Source: Bacteroidales bacterium
GTDB taxonomy: Bacteria; Bacteroidota; Bacteroidia; Bacteroidales; UBA12077
Reading direction: 5' to 3'
DNA: 13,743 nt
Assembly (NCBI GenBank): GCA_030600625.1
Contig: JAUVLS010000011.1
Coordinates: forward strand, 1-13,743
Shown in pieces: positions 8,673 to 13,743 of this stretch (its first letter is position 1; the number at the start of each line of letters is the position of its first letter). Under the pieces are notes generated by a model. That model did no database searches. It was not told where the DNA came from and saw nothing but the letters and a program-made list of their open reading frames with translations. A program made the translations under genes and the position numbers.

Positions 8673-9425
8673 TTAATTAGAGATTAACTTAGAGCAATAA
8701 TTCATGAGTTCTTTTAATTGTTGTTGAGAAGCTTTCTTGTATATAATATTATATTTTTTCATAAAGGATTTAATTTCACTCTGCTTTTCCTTTTCAAAAC
8801 ATTTTATAAATAAAGATCTTCTATCTACATTAATTAGTTCTACATTGTTATAAAGATAGAGGTTAGTTCTTATGATAGAGTATTTACCGTATGGTGTAAT
8901 ATCATTATACTGTTTAATAAATACTTTTTCATATTTTTTAAATAAAGAATATTTACCTCTGTATACTTGTTCATAATAAGTATGTTTTTTCTCTTCTGGA
9001 AAGAAAATGCGTGAATTTACAAAAAAGGAATTCCCAATAATAAAAGAATCTATTTGAAATTTATTGAGATTAATTAATTTTTGAATACCATTTTCAATTT
9101 CTGCTTTTAAAATAATATCATCAATTGTTAAATCATATTTGATTAAAAGATTTGTATATTTTTTATTGTTTACAAAAAATATCGCTTCGGTCCATTGGTC
9201 ATTTAGATATGGATGCCCATTTATTCTGGAATCGGGAAGAGGATATACACAACCATTAATTATTTCATCATCGAGAGAATAATAACTTTGACTTTCGTTA
9301 AAAAGTTTAATAATTTCTGGAGGTGAATCTCTAAATTCTTCCTGAGCAATAAGGCTAATAGGAAATAGAATAAATATTAAAATAGAGATTTTAAATTTAT
9401 TTGGAATTAATTTTAAGTTTTTCAT
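8673..9425 (-). CDS. Secreted protein of unknown function, first gene of the receptor operon
   Basis: I do not recognise a named domain. From the ATG at 9425 the product is 250 residues; a TTG at 9434 would add three. It has a charged N-terminus, a hydrophobic core (about residues 12-26) and a probable cleavage after SLIAQ, with no lipid cysteine, so it should be periplasmic or secreted. The mature part is rich in Tyr, Lys, Asn and Ile and contains INGHPYLNDQWTEAIFFVNN, then KYTNLLIKYDLTIDDIIL. This block is common in short Bacteroidota proteins encoded next to TonB-dependent receptors. The stop codon is one base before the receptor's ATG, so the two genes are almost certainly cotranscribed and translationally coupled. 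It may assist or sense the receptor's ligand, but that rests only on gene order. Confidence 0.75.
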   Translation of the reverse strand: MKNLKLIPNKFKISILIFILFPISLIAQEEFRDSPPEIIKLFNESQSYYSLDDEIINGCVYPLPDSRINGHPYLNDQWTEAIFFVNNKKYTNLLIKYDLTIDDIILKAEIENGIQKLINLNKFQIDSFIIGNSFFVNSRIFFPEEKKHTYYEQVYRGKYSLFKKYEKVFIKQYNDITPYGKYSIIRTNLYLYNNVELINVDRRSLFIKCFEKEKQSEIKSFMKKYNIIYKKASQQQLKELMNYCSKLISN

Positions 9426-9585
9426 ATTTAACAATTGTACGAATATATAAAGTTTAAATTTTATTGCTGCTATAATTTCCCCTAATCAAATAAGACTTAA
9501 TAGATATGGTAAAGTTTAATATTATATTCAAATATTTTATTATTAATTGTTCAATTTAATAAATTCTTGATTGTGTTGTGAACTA

Positions 9586-9606
9586 CCCTGTGCCAAGAGC
9601 ACAGGG
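9586..9606. repeat. Right-end terminal hairpin of the IS200/IS605-like element
   Basis: Stem CCCTGTGC pairs perfectly with GCACAGGG around the loop CAAGA. It lies four bases beyond the transposase stop codon. The hairpin matches the one at 10105-10125 in stem length and loop, differing by one compensated base pair, which is what is expected of end hairpins recognised by a Y1 transposase. It may also slow transcription leaving the gene, but no T-tract follows on either strand. Confidence 0.85.
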
Positions 9607-9610
9607 CGTC

Positions 9611-10060
9611 TTAAATATTAAATAACTTCAATTGTTTGATATCTTCTTCCCGTCCTTGATTTTTTATATAATTCTCTATTATTTTTCTATCTCCTCTTCC
9701 ACTCACTGTTCCTATATAATAACCATCTGACCAAAATTCACCTCCCCATAACTGCCTTTTTATTTCTGGAAATTTCTGAAATAATATTCGTGATGTAATA
9801 CTCTTCATCAATTGAATTACCTGACCACCTGAATATTTGGGCAAAAACCTGCATAAAAGATGAACATGGTTCTTATCATACCCTACTGTTTGAACTTCTA
9901 TATAATATCGTTCCATAAATCCAAACATTATCTCTAGTATTTCTTTTTCTATTTCTTCTTGAAAAACTGATCGCCTATATTTTATTGTCAACTGAATATG
10001 ATAATAACACTCCGACACATTATGATGCCAATACCATAAATCATCTGTTATCTTAACCAT
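9611..10060 (-). CDS. tnpA: IS200/IS605-family Y1 (HUH) transposase
   Basis: This 149-residue protein is full length for the family. The HUH metal-binding pair is His65-Val-His67 in DKNHVHLLCRF, and the probable nucleophile is Tyr131 in IENYIKNQG. Other family blocks are ECYYHIQLTIKYRR (residues 17-30), the central KSITSRILFQKFPEIK, and LWGGEFWSDGYYIGTVSGRG (about 104-123). The enzyme is a dimer that nicks single-stranded DNA at the element ends, guided by the flanking hairpins, and joins its Tyr to the 5' phosphate. All catalytic residues I can check are present and the frame is unbroken, so it is probably functional. It differs from a RAYT (REP-associated transposase) in being flanked by its own pair of hairpins in a compact element, but only a genome-wide hairpin search could exclude that alternative. 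Confidence 0.95.
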   Translation of the reverse strand: MVKITDDLWYWHHNVSECYYHIQLTIKYRRSVFQEEIEKEILEIMFGFMERYYIEVQTVGYDKNHVHLLCRFLPKYSGGQVIQLMKSITSRILFQKFPEIKRQLWGGEFWSDGYYIGTVSGRGDRKIIENYIKNQGREEDIKQLKLFNI

Positions 10061-10078
10061 TTAACAAAAATACAATTT

Positions 10079-10094
10079 ATCCTGTTACCAGGAT
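10079..10094. repeat. Small hairpin in the transposase leader
   Basis: ATCCTG pairs with CAGGAT around the loop TTAC, 18 bases upstream of the transposase ATG and inside the left end of the element. IS200-type elements often carry a leader stem-loop that lowers transposase expression, and this may be the counterpart. The stem has only six pairs, so the call is tentative. Confidence 0.4.
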
Positions 10095-10104
10095 GGCAAT
10101 TCAG

Positions 10105-10125
10105 CCCTGCGCCAAGAGCGCAGGG
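10105..10125. repeat. Left-end terminal hairpin of the IS200/IS605-like element
   Basis: Stem CCCTGCGC pairs with GCGCAGGG around the loop CAAGA. It sits 44 bases upstream of the transposase start. Compared with the right-end hairpin (9586-9606), one T-A pair has become C-G, so both strands of the stem changed together while the loop stayed the same. Confidence 0.85.
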
Positions 10126-10301
10126 ATTTCTTGCCTTTTCTTTAAAATATTCGAAAAAAGACAAAAATAGCATTAATAGACTATAAATAATATTTTTTTA
10201 AGATTTTGTAAATCATAAATTCTACATTCTAGTAAATTAATTTAATTCATATATAAATTGGATAATTAATAAATATTTCTTTCAAAATGAATGGATTTGA
10301 T

Positions 10302-10309
10302 TAATTTTG
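10302..10309 (+). promoter_or_regulatory. Candidate -7 promoter element for the thioesterase
   Basis: TAATTTTG fits the Bacteroidota -7 consensus TAnnTTTG exactly and lies 22 bases upstream of the ATG at 10332, implying a very short leader. The -33 region has only a weak TTTC at 10280-10283, 18 bases upstream. The rest of the gap from the insertion element to this gene is AT-rich and shows no other structure. Confidence 0.35.
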
Positions 10310-10331
10310 GCTTGAATTAAATTATTTTTAA

Positions 10332-10826
10332 ATGAAAAAGGTAAAGGTATTTCAAGATTATTATCCTGATCACTTAAGCCACTGCTATGGTTGTGGAAAT
10401 CTAAATGAACATGGATATCAAATAAAAACTGTTTGGGATGGTGATGAAACTTTAAGTACATTCACTCCTAAACCATATCATACTGCTATTCCTGGTTTTG
10501 TATATGGCGGTTTAATTGCCTCTCTGATTGATTGTCATGGTACAGGTTCGGCAGCGGCTGCCATGTATAAAAAAGAAAACAGGGAGATGGATACAGAACC
10601 CTCATTCAGGTTTCTAACCGGCACGTTAAATGTAAAATACTTAAAGCCGACACCTATTGATTGTACTTTGCAGATTAGAGGGAGAATTAGAGAAATTAAT
10701 GGAAGAAAGGTTACCGTTGATGTGGAAGTATTTGCTAATAATATAGTAACTGCAACCGGAGAGGTTGTAACAATTCAGGTTCCGGATAAATATATTAAAG
10801 AAATAATAAAAAATGGTGTTTCGTAA
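10332..10826 (+). CDS. PaaI-family hotdog thioesterase
   Basis: This 164-residue single hotdog-fold protein probably hydrolyses a cytoplasmic acyl-CoA thioester. The N-terminal CYGCG (residues 18-22) followed by NEHGYQIKTVW is a common start in this PaaI subgroup. Residues 55-69 (GFVYGGLIASLIDCH) are the helix block normally containing HGG; here the His is Tyr, while Asp67 and His69 are kept. The later LNVKYLKPTP and GRKVTVDVEVFANN strands complete the fold. It is the only convincing plus-strand gene, transcribed towards the butyrate kinase homologue. Its last codons and stop lie inside a hairpin that serves as the terminator of the opposite operon. The substrate is unknown; the neighbouring short-chain acyl-CoA genes are only circumstantial evidence. 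Confidence 0.9.
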   Translation: MKKVKVFQDYYPDHLSHCYGCGNLNEHGYQIKTVWDGDETLSTFTPKPYHTAIPGFVYGGLIASLIDCHGTGSAAAAMYKKENREMDTEPSFRFLTGTLNVKYLKPTPIDCTLQIRGRIREINGRKVTVDVEVFANNIVTATGEVVTIQVPDKYIKEIIKNGVS

Positions 10827-10836
10827 AGAAACACCA
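10801..10836 (-). terminator. Intrinsic terminator of the icmF-buk operon, embedded in the thioesterase 3' end
   Basis: A 9-base-pair perfect stem (10814-10822 with 10828-10836, TGGTGTTTC and GAAACACCA) has a 5-base loop. On the minus strand it is followed at once by TTTTTTATTATTT (10813-10801), a good U-tract, and it lies 27 bases past the kinase stop codon. On the plus strand the downstream sequence (CTTCAGATTT) is a poor U-tract, so it should act mainly on the minus-strand operon. The thioesterase stop codon (10824-10826) lies in the loop. Confidence 0.8.
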
Positions 10837-10863
10837 CTTCAGATTTATTATTGGGTCATATCT

Positions 10864-11958
10864 TTAGTAAACACGTACATCTTCATCTCCATGTAATACA
10901 GCAAGCCCTTTCAGGGCTAATGTTTGTATATCATCAGATCCCGGATATACAGAAACAGGCGCTATATCTTCAACTCTTTCTAATATTTTACGAACAAACC
11001 ATGAGCTATGAGCAACTGATCCTGTAATTAATATGGCATCTACTTTTCCTCCTAAGACTGCATACATAGAGCCAATAGTTTTAGAAACCTGGTATGCCAT
11101 AGCTTCAAAAATAAATGCAGCATCTTTATCACCTTCCTCAACTCTTTTGTTTATCTCTAAACCGCTAAAAGTTCCAAAATGAGCATACAAACCACCTTCC
11201 ACGCTTACTTTTCTTAACAACTCTTCTTCGGTATATTTCCCGCTAAAACACAGTCGGATTAGTTCTCCTGTAGGTAAACTACCAGCTCTCATAGGAGAAA
11301 ACGGGCCATCACCATCGTATCCCATATTTGAATCAATAACACATCCTTTTTGGTGTGCACCAATGGTTATTCCAGATCCTAAATGAGCAACAATCAAATT
11401 CAGATCTTTATATTCTTTATGTATGGATTTTGAGTATTGTTGTGCGATATATTTTTGATTTAGTGCATGAAAAATAGATTTTCTTTTTAGTTCAGGTAAA
11501 CCTGTAACCCTCGCAAGATCATTGTACTCATCAACAACTACCGGATCAGCAACGAAAGCATTTGCATTTGGTAGTTCATCAACAATACTTCCTGAAATTA
11601 ATCCTCCTAAATTGACTACATCCGTGCCCTGAATTGAATTAGCAAGATCCTGTTTTACTTTATCAGTAATAAGATAAACGCCTGATTTTACAGGTTTAAG
11701 CAAACCACCTCTACTAATCACAAGTCTAATTTTTTCGAAATCGATATCATTATCTTTCAACTCTTTTATTATTGCATCTTTTCTATAATTTGCCTGGTCT
11801 TCGAACTTTGAAAATTTTCGCAAATCTTCTTCATGATGTATTATTTTTTTTAAAAACACAAGGTTTTTATTATTGTAAATTCCAATTTTAGTAAAAGGAA
11901 TTCTGGGATTAATGACAAGAATTAAGTTTTCTGCTGAATAATCTATTTTGTAATTCAT
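10864..11958 (-). CDS. buk: Butyrate kinase homologue with altered nucleotide-binding loops
   Basis: This 364-residue protein is full length for butyrate kinase, an acetokinase-family ASKHA enzyme that interconverts butyryl phosphate plus ADP with butyrate plus ATP. The fold is clear from SRGGLLKP (82-89), DPVVVDE (138-144), KSIFHALNQK (160-169), GDGPFSPMRAGS (216-227) and CFSGKYTEEEL (237-247). Likely catalytic residues Arg83, His192 and Arg224 are present. However, the first phosphate loop, usually NPGSTSTK, reads NPRIPFTK (17-24). The second, usually HxGGG, reads HLGSG (192-196). The adenosine motif TGGIA reads TGSVA (312-316), and the terminal PGEDE reads PGSDD (339-343). Activity is therefore doubtful or changed. 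It lies 116 bases downstream of icmF on the same strand, before a terminator. No phosphate butyryltransferase gene is in view. Homology is firm; function is not. Confidence 0.85.
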   Translation of the reverse strand: MNYKIDYSAENLILVINPRIPFTKIGIYNNKNLVFLKKIIHHEEDLRKFSKFEDQANYRKDAIIKELKDNDIDFEKIRLVISRGGLLKPVKSGVYLITDKVKQDLANSIQGTDVVNLGGLISGSIVDELPNANAFVADPVVVDEYNDLARVTGLPELKRKSIFHALNQKYIAQQYSKSIHKEYKDLNLIVAHLGSGITIGAHQKGCVIDSNMGYDGDGPFSPMRAGSLPTGELIRLCFSGKYTEEELLRKVSVEGGLYAHFGTFSGLEINKRVEEGDKDAAFIFEAMAYQVSKTIGSMYAVLGGKVDAILITGSVAHSSWFVRKILERVEDIAPVSVYPGSDDIQTLALKGLAVLHGDEDVRVY

Positions 11959-12074
11959 ACTTAGAGTTTTATAGAGTTATTAGAATTTGTTCAAAAATGA
12001 TTCTATTTAATTTATTTCAAGATACACCGAAAGATTTAGATATCAAAAATATATTTCTTAGGTTTCGAATTTAT

Positions 12075-13743
12075 TTACATATTTCTTCTATACTGGCCTC
12101 CTACTTCATACAAAGCATTTGTAATTTGTCCAATAGAACAATATTTTGTTACTTCCATCAGATATTCGAAAGTGTTCTTATTATCAAGAACCGCTTGTTT
12201 GAGATCTGTTAATATTTTCTTAGAGATATTTTCATTTGCCTTATGTAAACTTTTTAAATTTTCGATTTGATAATTTTTCTCTTTTTCAGTTGCTCTGATT
12301 ACTTCTCTTGGGACTACAGTTGGTGAACCTTGAGATGATAAAAATGTATTTACTCCCATAATAGGAAGTTCGCCACTGTGTTTAAGAGACTCATAATAAA
12401 GAGATTCGTCCTGTATTTTACCTCTCTGATACATTGATTCCATTGCACCTAAGACACCTCCACGATCTGTAAGTCTGTCAAATTCCAGTAATACAGCTTC
12501 TTCCACAAGCTCCGTTAATTCTTCTATGATAAAAGAACCTTGTAAAGGATTCTGGTTTTTTGCCAATCCATATTCATGATTGATTATCATTTGAATAGCC
12601 ATCGCTCGCCTGACAGATTCTTCTGTAGGAGTAGTAATAGCCTCATCATATGCATTTGTATGTAAAGAGTTGCAATTATCGTAGATTCCTGAAAGTGCCT
12701 GTAGTGTAGTTCTTATATCATTAAACTCAATTTCCTGAGAATGTAAAGACCTTCCGGAAGTTTGAATATGGTATTTAAGTTTTTGAGATAAAGAGTTGGC
12801 TTTATATTTATTTTTCATTGCTTTTGACCATATTATTCTGGCTACTCTCCCAATCACAGAATATTCAGGATCCAAACCATTAGAAAAGAAAAATGATAAG
12901 CTGGGTGCAAAATCATCTATTTTCATGCCCCGGGATAGATAATACTCGACAAATGTGAAACCATTGGCCAGGGTAAAAGCAAGTTGAGTAATAGGGTTAG
13001 CTCCGGCTTCAGCCATATGATAACCAGAAATGGATACTGAATAGAAATTCTTAACATCTTTTTCGATAAAATATTCCTGAATATCACCCATCATTTTTAG
13101 AGCAAAATCGGTTGAGAAGATACATGTATTTTGTGCCTGATCCTCTTTTAAAATATCAGCCTGAATTGTTCCTCTCACTTTTTGTAAAGTATTTTCCTTT
13201 ATTTTGTCATAAATGTTTTTAGGCAATACCTGATCGCCAGTTATTCCTAATAGAAATAAACCTAGTCCGTTATTCGTATCAGGTAAATTCCCTTGATATT
13301 CAGGAAGATTTCCCCCTTTCTCTTTGTATATTTTCTTAATCTGTTTTTTTACTTTTTCTTCCAGACCATTTTCAATTATATACTTTTCGCAACTTTGATC
13401 AATCGCTGTATTTATGAAATAACCTACCATAAAGGGAGCGGGTCCGTTAATTGTCATCGAAACTGATGTATAAGAATCAAGAAGATCAAAACCTGAATAA
13501 AGCTTTTTAGCATCATCTAAACAGGCCACTGAAACACCGGAATTGCCAATTTTCCCAAAAATATCAGGACGAATACCAGGATTTGCTCCATAAAGTGTAA
13601 CTGAATCATAGGCTGTAGATAAACGTTTTGCTTTTTGTCCTTTTGAAAGATAATGGAATCTTTTATTGGTTCGTTCAGGTCCTCCTTCTCCGGCAAACAT
13701 TCGCGTTGGATCTTCCGATTCGCGTTTAAAGGGAAATACACCT
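12075..13743 (-). CDS. icmF: Fused isobutyryl-CoA mutase IcmF, C-terminal part (5' end off the right edge)
   Basis: IcmF is an adenosylcobalamin enzyme that interconverts isobutyryl-CoA and n-butyryl-CoA, with its G-protein chaperone fused between the B12 domain and the substrate domain. Visible are 555 residues in frame from the window edge, beginning [22 protein letters not shown]; an internal ATG at 13700 is not the start. This opening, the [13 protein letters not shown] block, the long [12 protein letters not shown]...[10 protein letters not shown] insert and [14 protein letters not shown] mark it as the IcmF type. [11 protein letters not shown] holds Gln (13131-13133) where methylmalonyl-CoA mutase has its carboxylate-binding Arg, and PFKR supplies the Phe of Icm enzymes. 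This pair fits isobutyryl- rather than methylmalonyl- or pivalyl-CoA. The B12-binding and GTPase domains lie outside, so the fusion is inferred from the IcmF-specific sequence. The kinase homologue follows in the same direction. Confidence 0.93.
   Translation of the reverse strand, partial: GVFPFKRESEDPTRMFAGEGGPERTNKRFHYLSKGQKAKRLSTAYDSVTLYGANPGIRPDIFGKIGNSGVSVACLDDAKKLYSGFDLLDSYTSVSMTINGPAPFMVGYFINTAIDQSCEKYIIENGLEEKVKKQIKKIYKEKGGNLPEYQGNLPDTNNGLGLFLLGITGDQVLPKNIYDKIKENTLQKVRGTIQADILKEDQAQNTCIFSTDFALKMMGDIQEYFIEKDVKNFYSVSISGYHMAEAGANPITQLAFTLANGFTFVEYYLSRGMKIDDFAPSLSFFFSNGLDPEYSVIGRVARIIWSKAMKNKYKANSLSQKLKYHIQTSGRSLHSQEIEFNDIRTTLQALSGIYDNCNSLHTNAYDEAITTPTEESVRRAMAIQMIINHEYGLAKNQNPLQGSFIIEELTELVEEAVLLEFDRLTDRGGVLGAMESMYQRGKIQDESLYYESLKHSGELPIMGVNTFLSSQGSPTVVPREVIRATEKEKNYQIENLKSLHKANENISKKILTDLKQAVLDNKNTFEYLMEVTKYCSIGQITNALYEVGGQYRRNM

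Larger units (their letters stand above)
9586..10125 (-). mobile_element. IS200/IS605-family insertion sequence (transposase-only type)
   Basis: A single Y1 transposase gene lies between two matching 21-base hairpins at 9586-9606 and 10105-10125. There is no tnpB/IscB partner gene and there are no ordinary inverted terminal repeats, as in IS200-type elements that move as single-stranded DNA. The coordinates mark the outer edges of the hairpins; the true cleavage sites usually lie some bases outside and cannot be fixed without an empty-site comparison. The element sits between the start of the receptor operon and the thioesterase gene and interrupts no recognisable reading frame. Both the reading frame and the ends look intact, so it may be mobile or recently so. 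Confidence 0.85.

Noticed and set aside
9435..9585. Promoter of the five-gene receptor operon
   Set aside because: The region upstream of 9425 must contain one, but the best matches (AATATTTG near 9529-9536) miss the consensus and lack a -33 partner, so I could not place it.
12044..12051. TATTTTTG on the minus strand, a -7-like element that could give the kinase homologue its own promoter
   Set aside because: No acceptable -33 element is found at 17-21 bases upstream, and AT-rich DNA yields such octamers by chance; not strong enough to list as a promoter.
11997..12212. Plus-strand open frame of 71 codons across the icmF-buk gap
   Set aside because: Most of it is antisense to the IcmF C-terminus and the sequence is unlike a real protein; it reads as a shadow of the mutase gene.
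13131..13133. Possibility that the mutase is a methylmalonyl-CoA or pivalyl-CoA mutase
   Set aside because: The codon gives Gln in the AQNT motif, whereas methylmalonyl-CoA mutases have Arg and pivalyl-CoA mutases have His at this position; the remaining blocks are IcmF-like.
13517..13741. Minus-strand open frame of 74 codons in another frame at the right edge
   Set aside because: The in-frame IcmF reading continues to the window edge with a convincing family sequence ([15 protein letters not shown]), so this is an overlapping shadow.

Overview
The window looks like a chromosomal piece of an AT-rich Bacteroidota (Bacteroidetes), probably an anaerobe or fermenter. The grounds are a TonB-dependent receptor with a carboxypeptidase-like regulatory domain, DUF4249 lipoproteins with a Bacteroidota surface-export signature after the lipid cysteine, weak Shine-Dalgarno signals, TAnnTTTG-type -7 promoter elements, and an IcmF plus butyrate-kinase pair. 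Species cannot be told from this sequence.

Layout. (1) 1-1008, minus strand: N-terminal 336 residues of a long-chain acyl-CoA synthetase that runs off the left edge. Its leader carries a -7/-33-like promoter and a perfect inverted repeat placed like an operator. (2) 1162-9425, minus strand: a tightly packed five-gene envelope operon, read right to left. It encodes a small secreted protein of unknown function, a 934-residue TonB-dependent receptor with an N-terminal STN domain, two paralogous DUF4249 surface lipoproteins, and a large periplasmic protein with a macroglobulin-like domain, a carboxypeptidase-like domain and a TonB-plug-like domain but no beta barrel. (3) 9586-10125: a compact IS200/IS605-like element with one Y1 transposase between two matching terminal hairpins. 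(4) 10332-10826, plus strand: a lone PaaI-type hotdog thioesterase. (5) 10864-13743, minus strand: the C-terminal 555 residues of a fused isobutyryl-CoA mutase (IcmF), followed by a butyrate kinase homologue. An intrinsic terminator downstream of the kinase is embedded in the 3' end of the convergent thioesterase gene.

How the genes may work together. The receptor operon probably takes up or senses an unknown ligand: the receptor is the gated channel, the DUF4249 lipoproteins sit on the surface where SusD-like partners usually do, and the plug-like protein may act in the periplasm. The right-hand genes belong to short-chain acyl-CoA metabolism: IcmF interconverts isobutyryl- and n-butyryl-CoA, and the butyrate kinase family converts butyryl phosphate to butyrate with ATP formation.

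The most unusual point is that this kinase homologue departs from the family at every glycine-rich nucleotide/phosphate loop (NPRIP for NPGST, HLGSG for HxGGG, TGS for TGG, PGSDD for PGEDE), while the fold and several catalytic residues remain. It may have lost or changed its activity while keeping its link to IcmF. Other points to follow up are the barrel-less plug protein, a gene-conversion-like tract shared by the two DUF4249 genes, an in-frame hexanucleotide repeat in the receptor, and the covarying hairpins at the ends of the insertion element.
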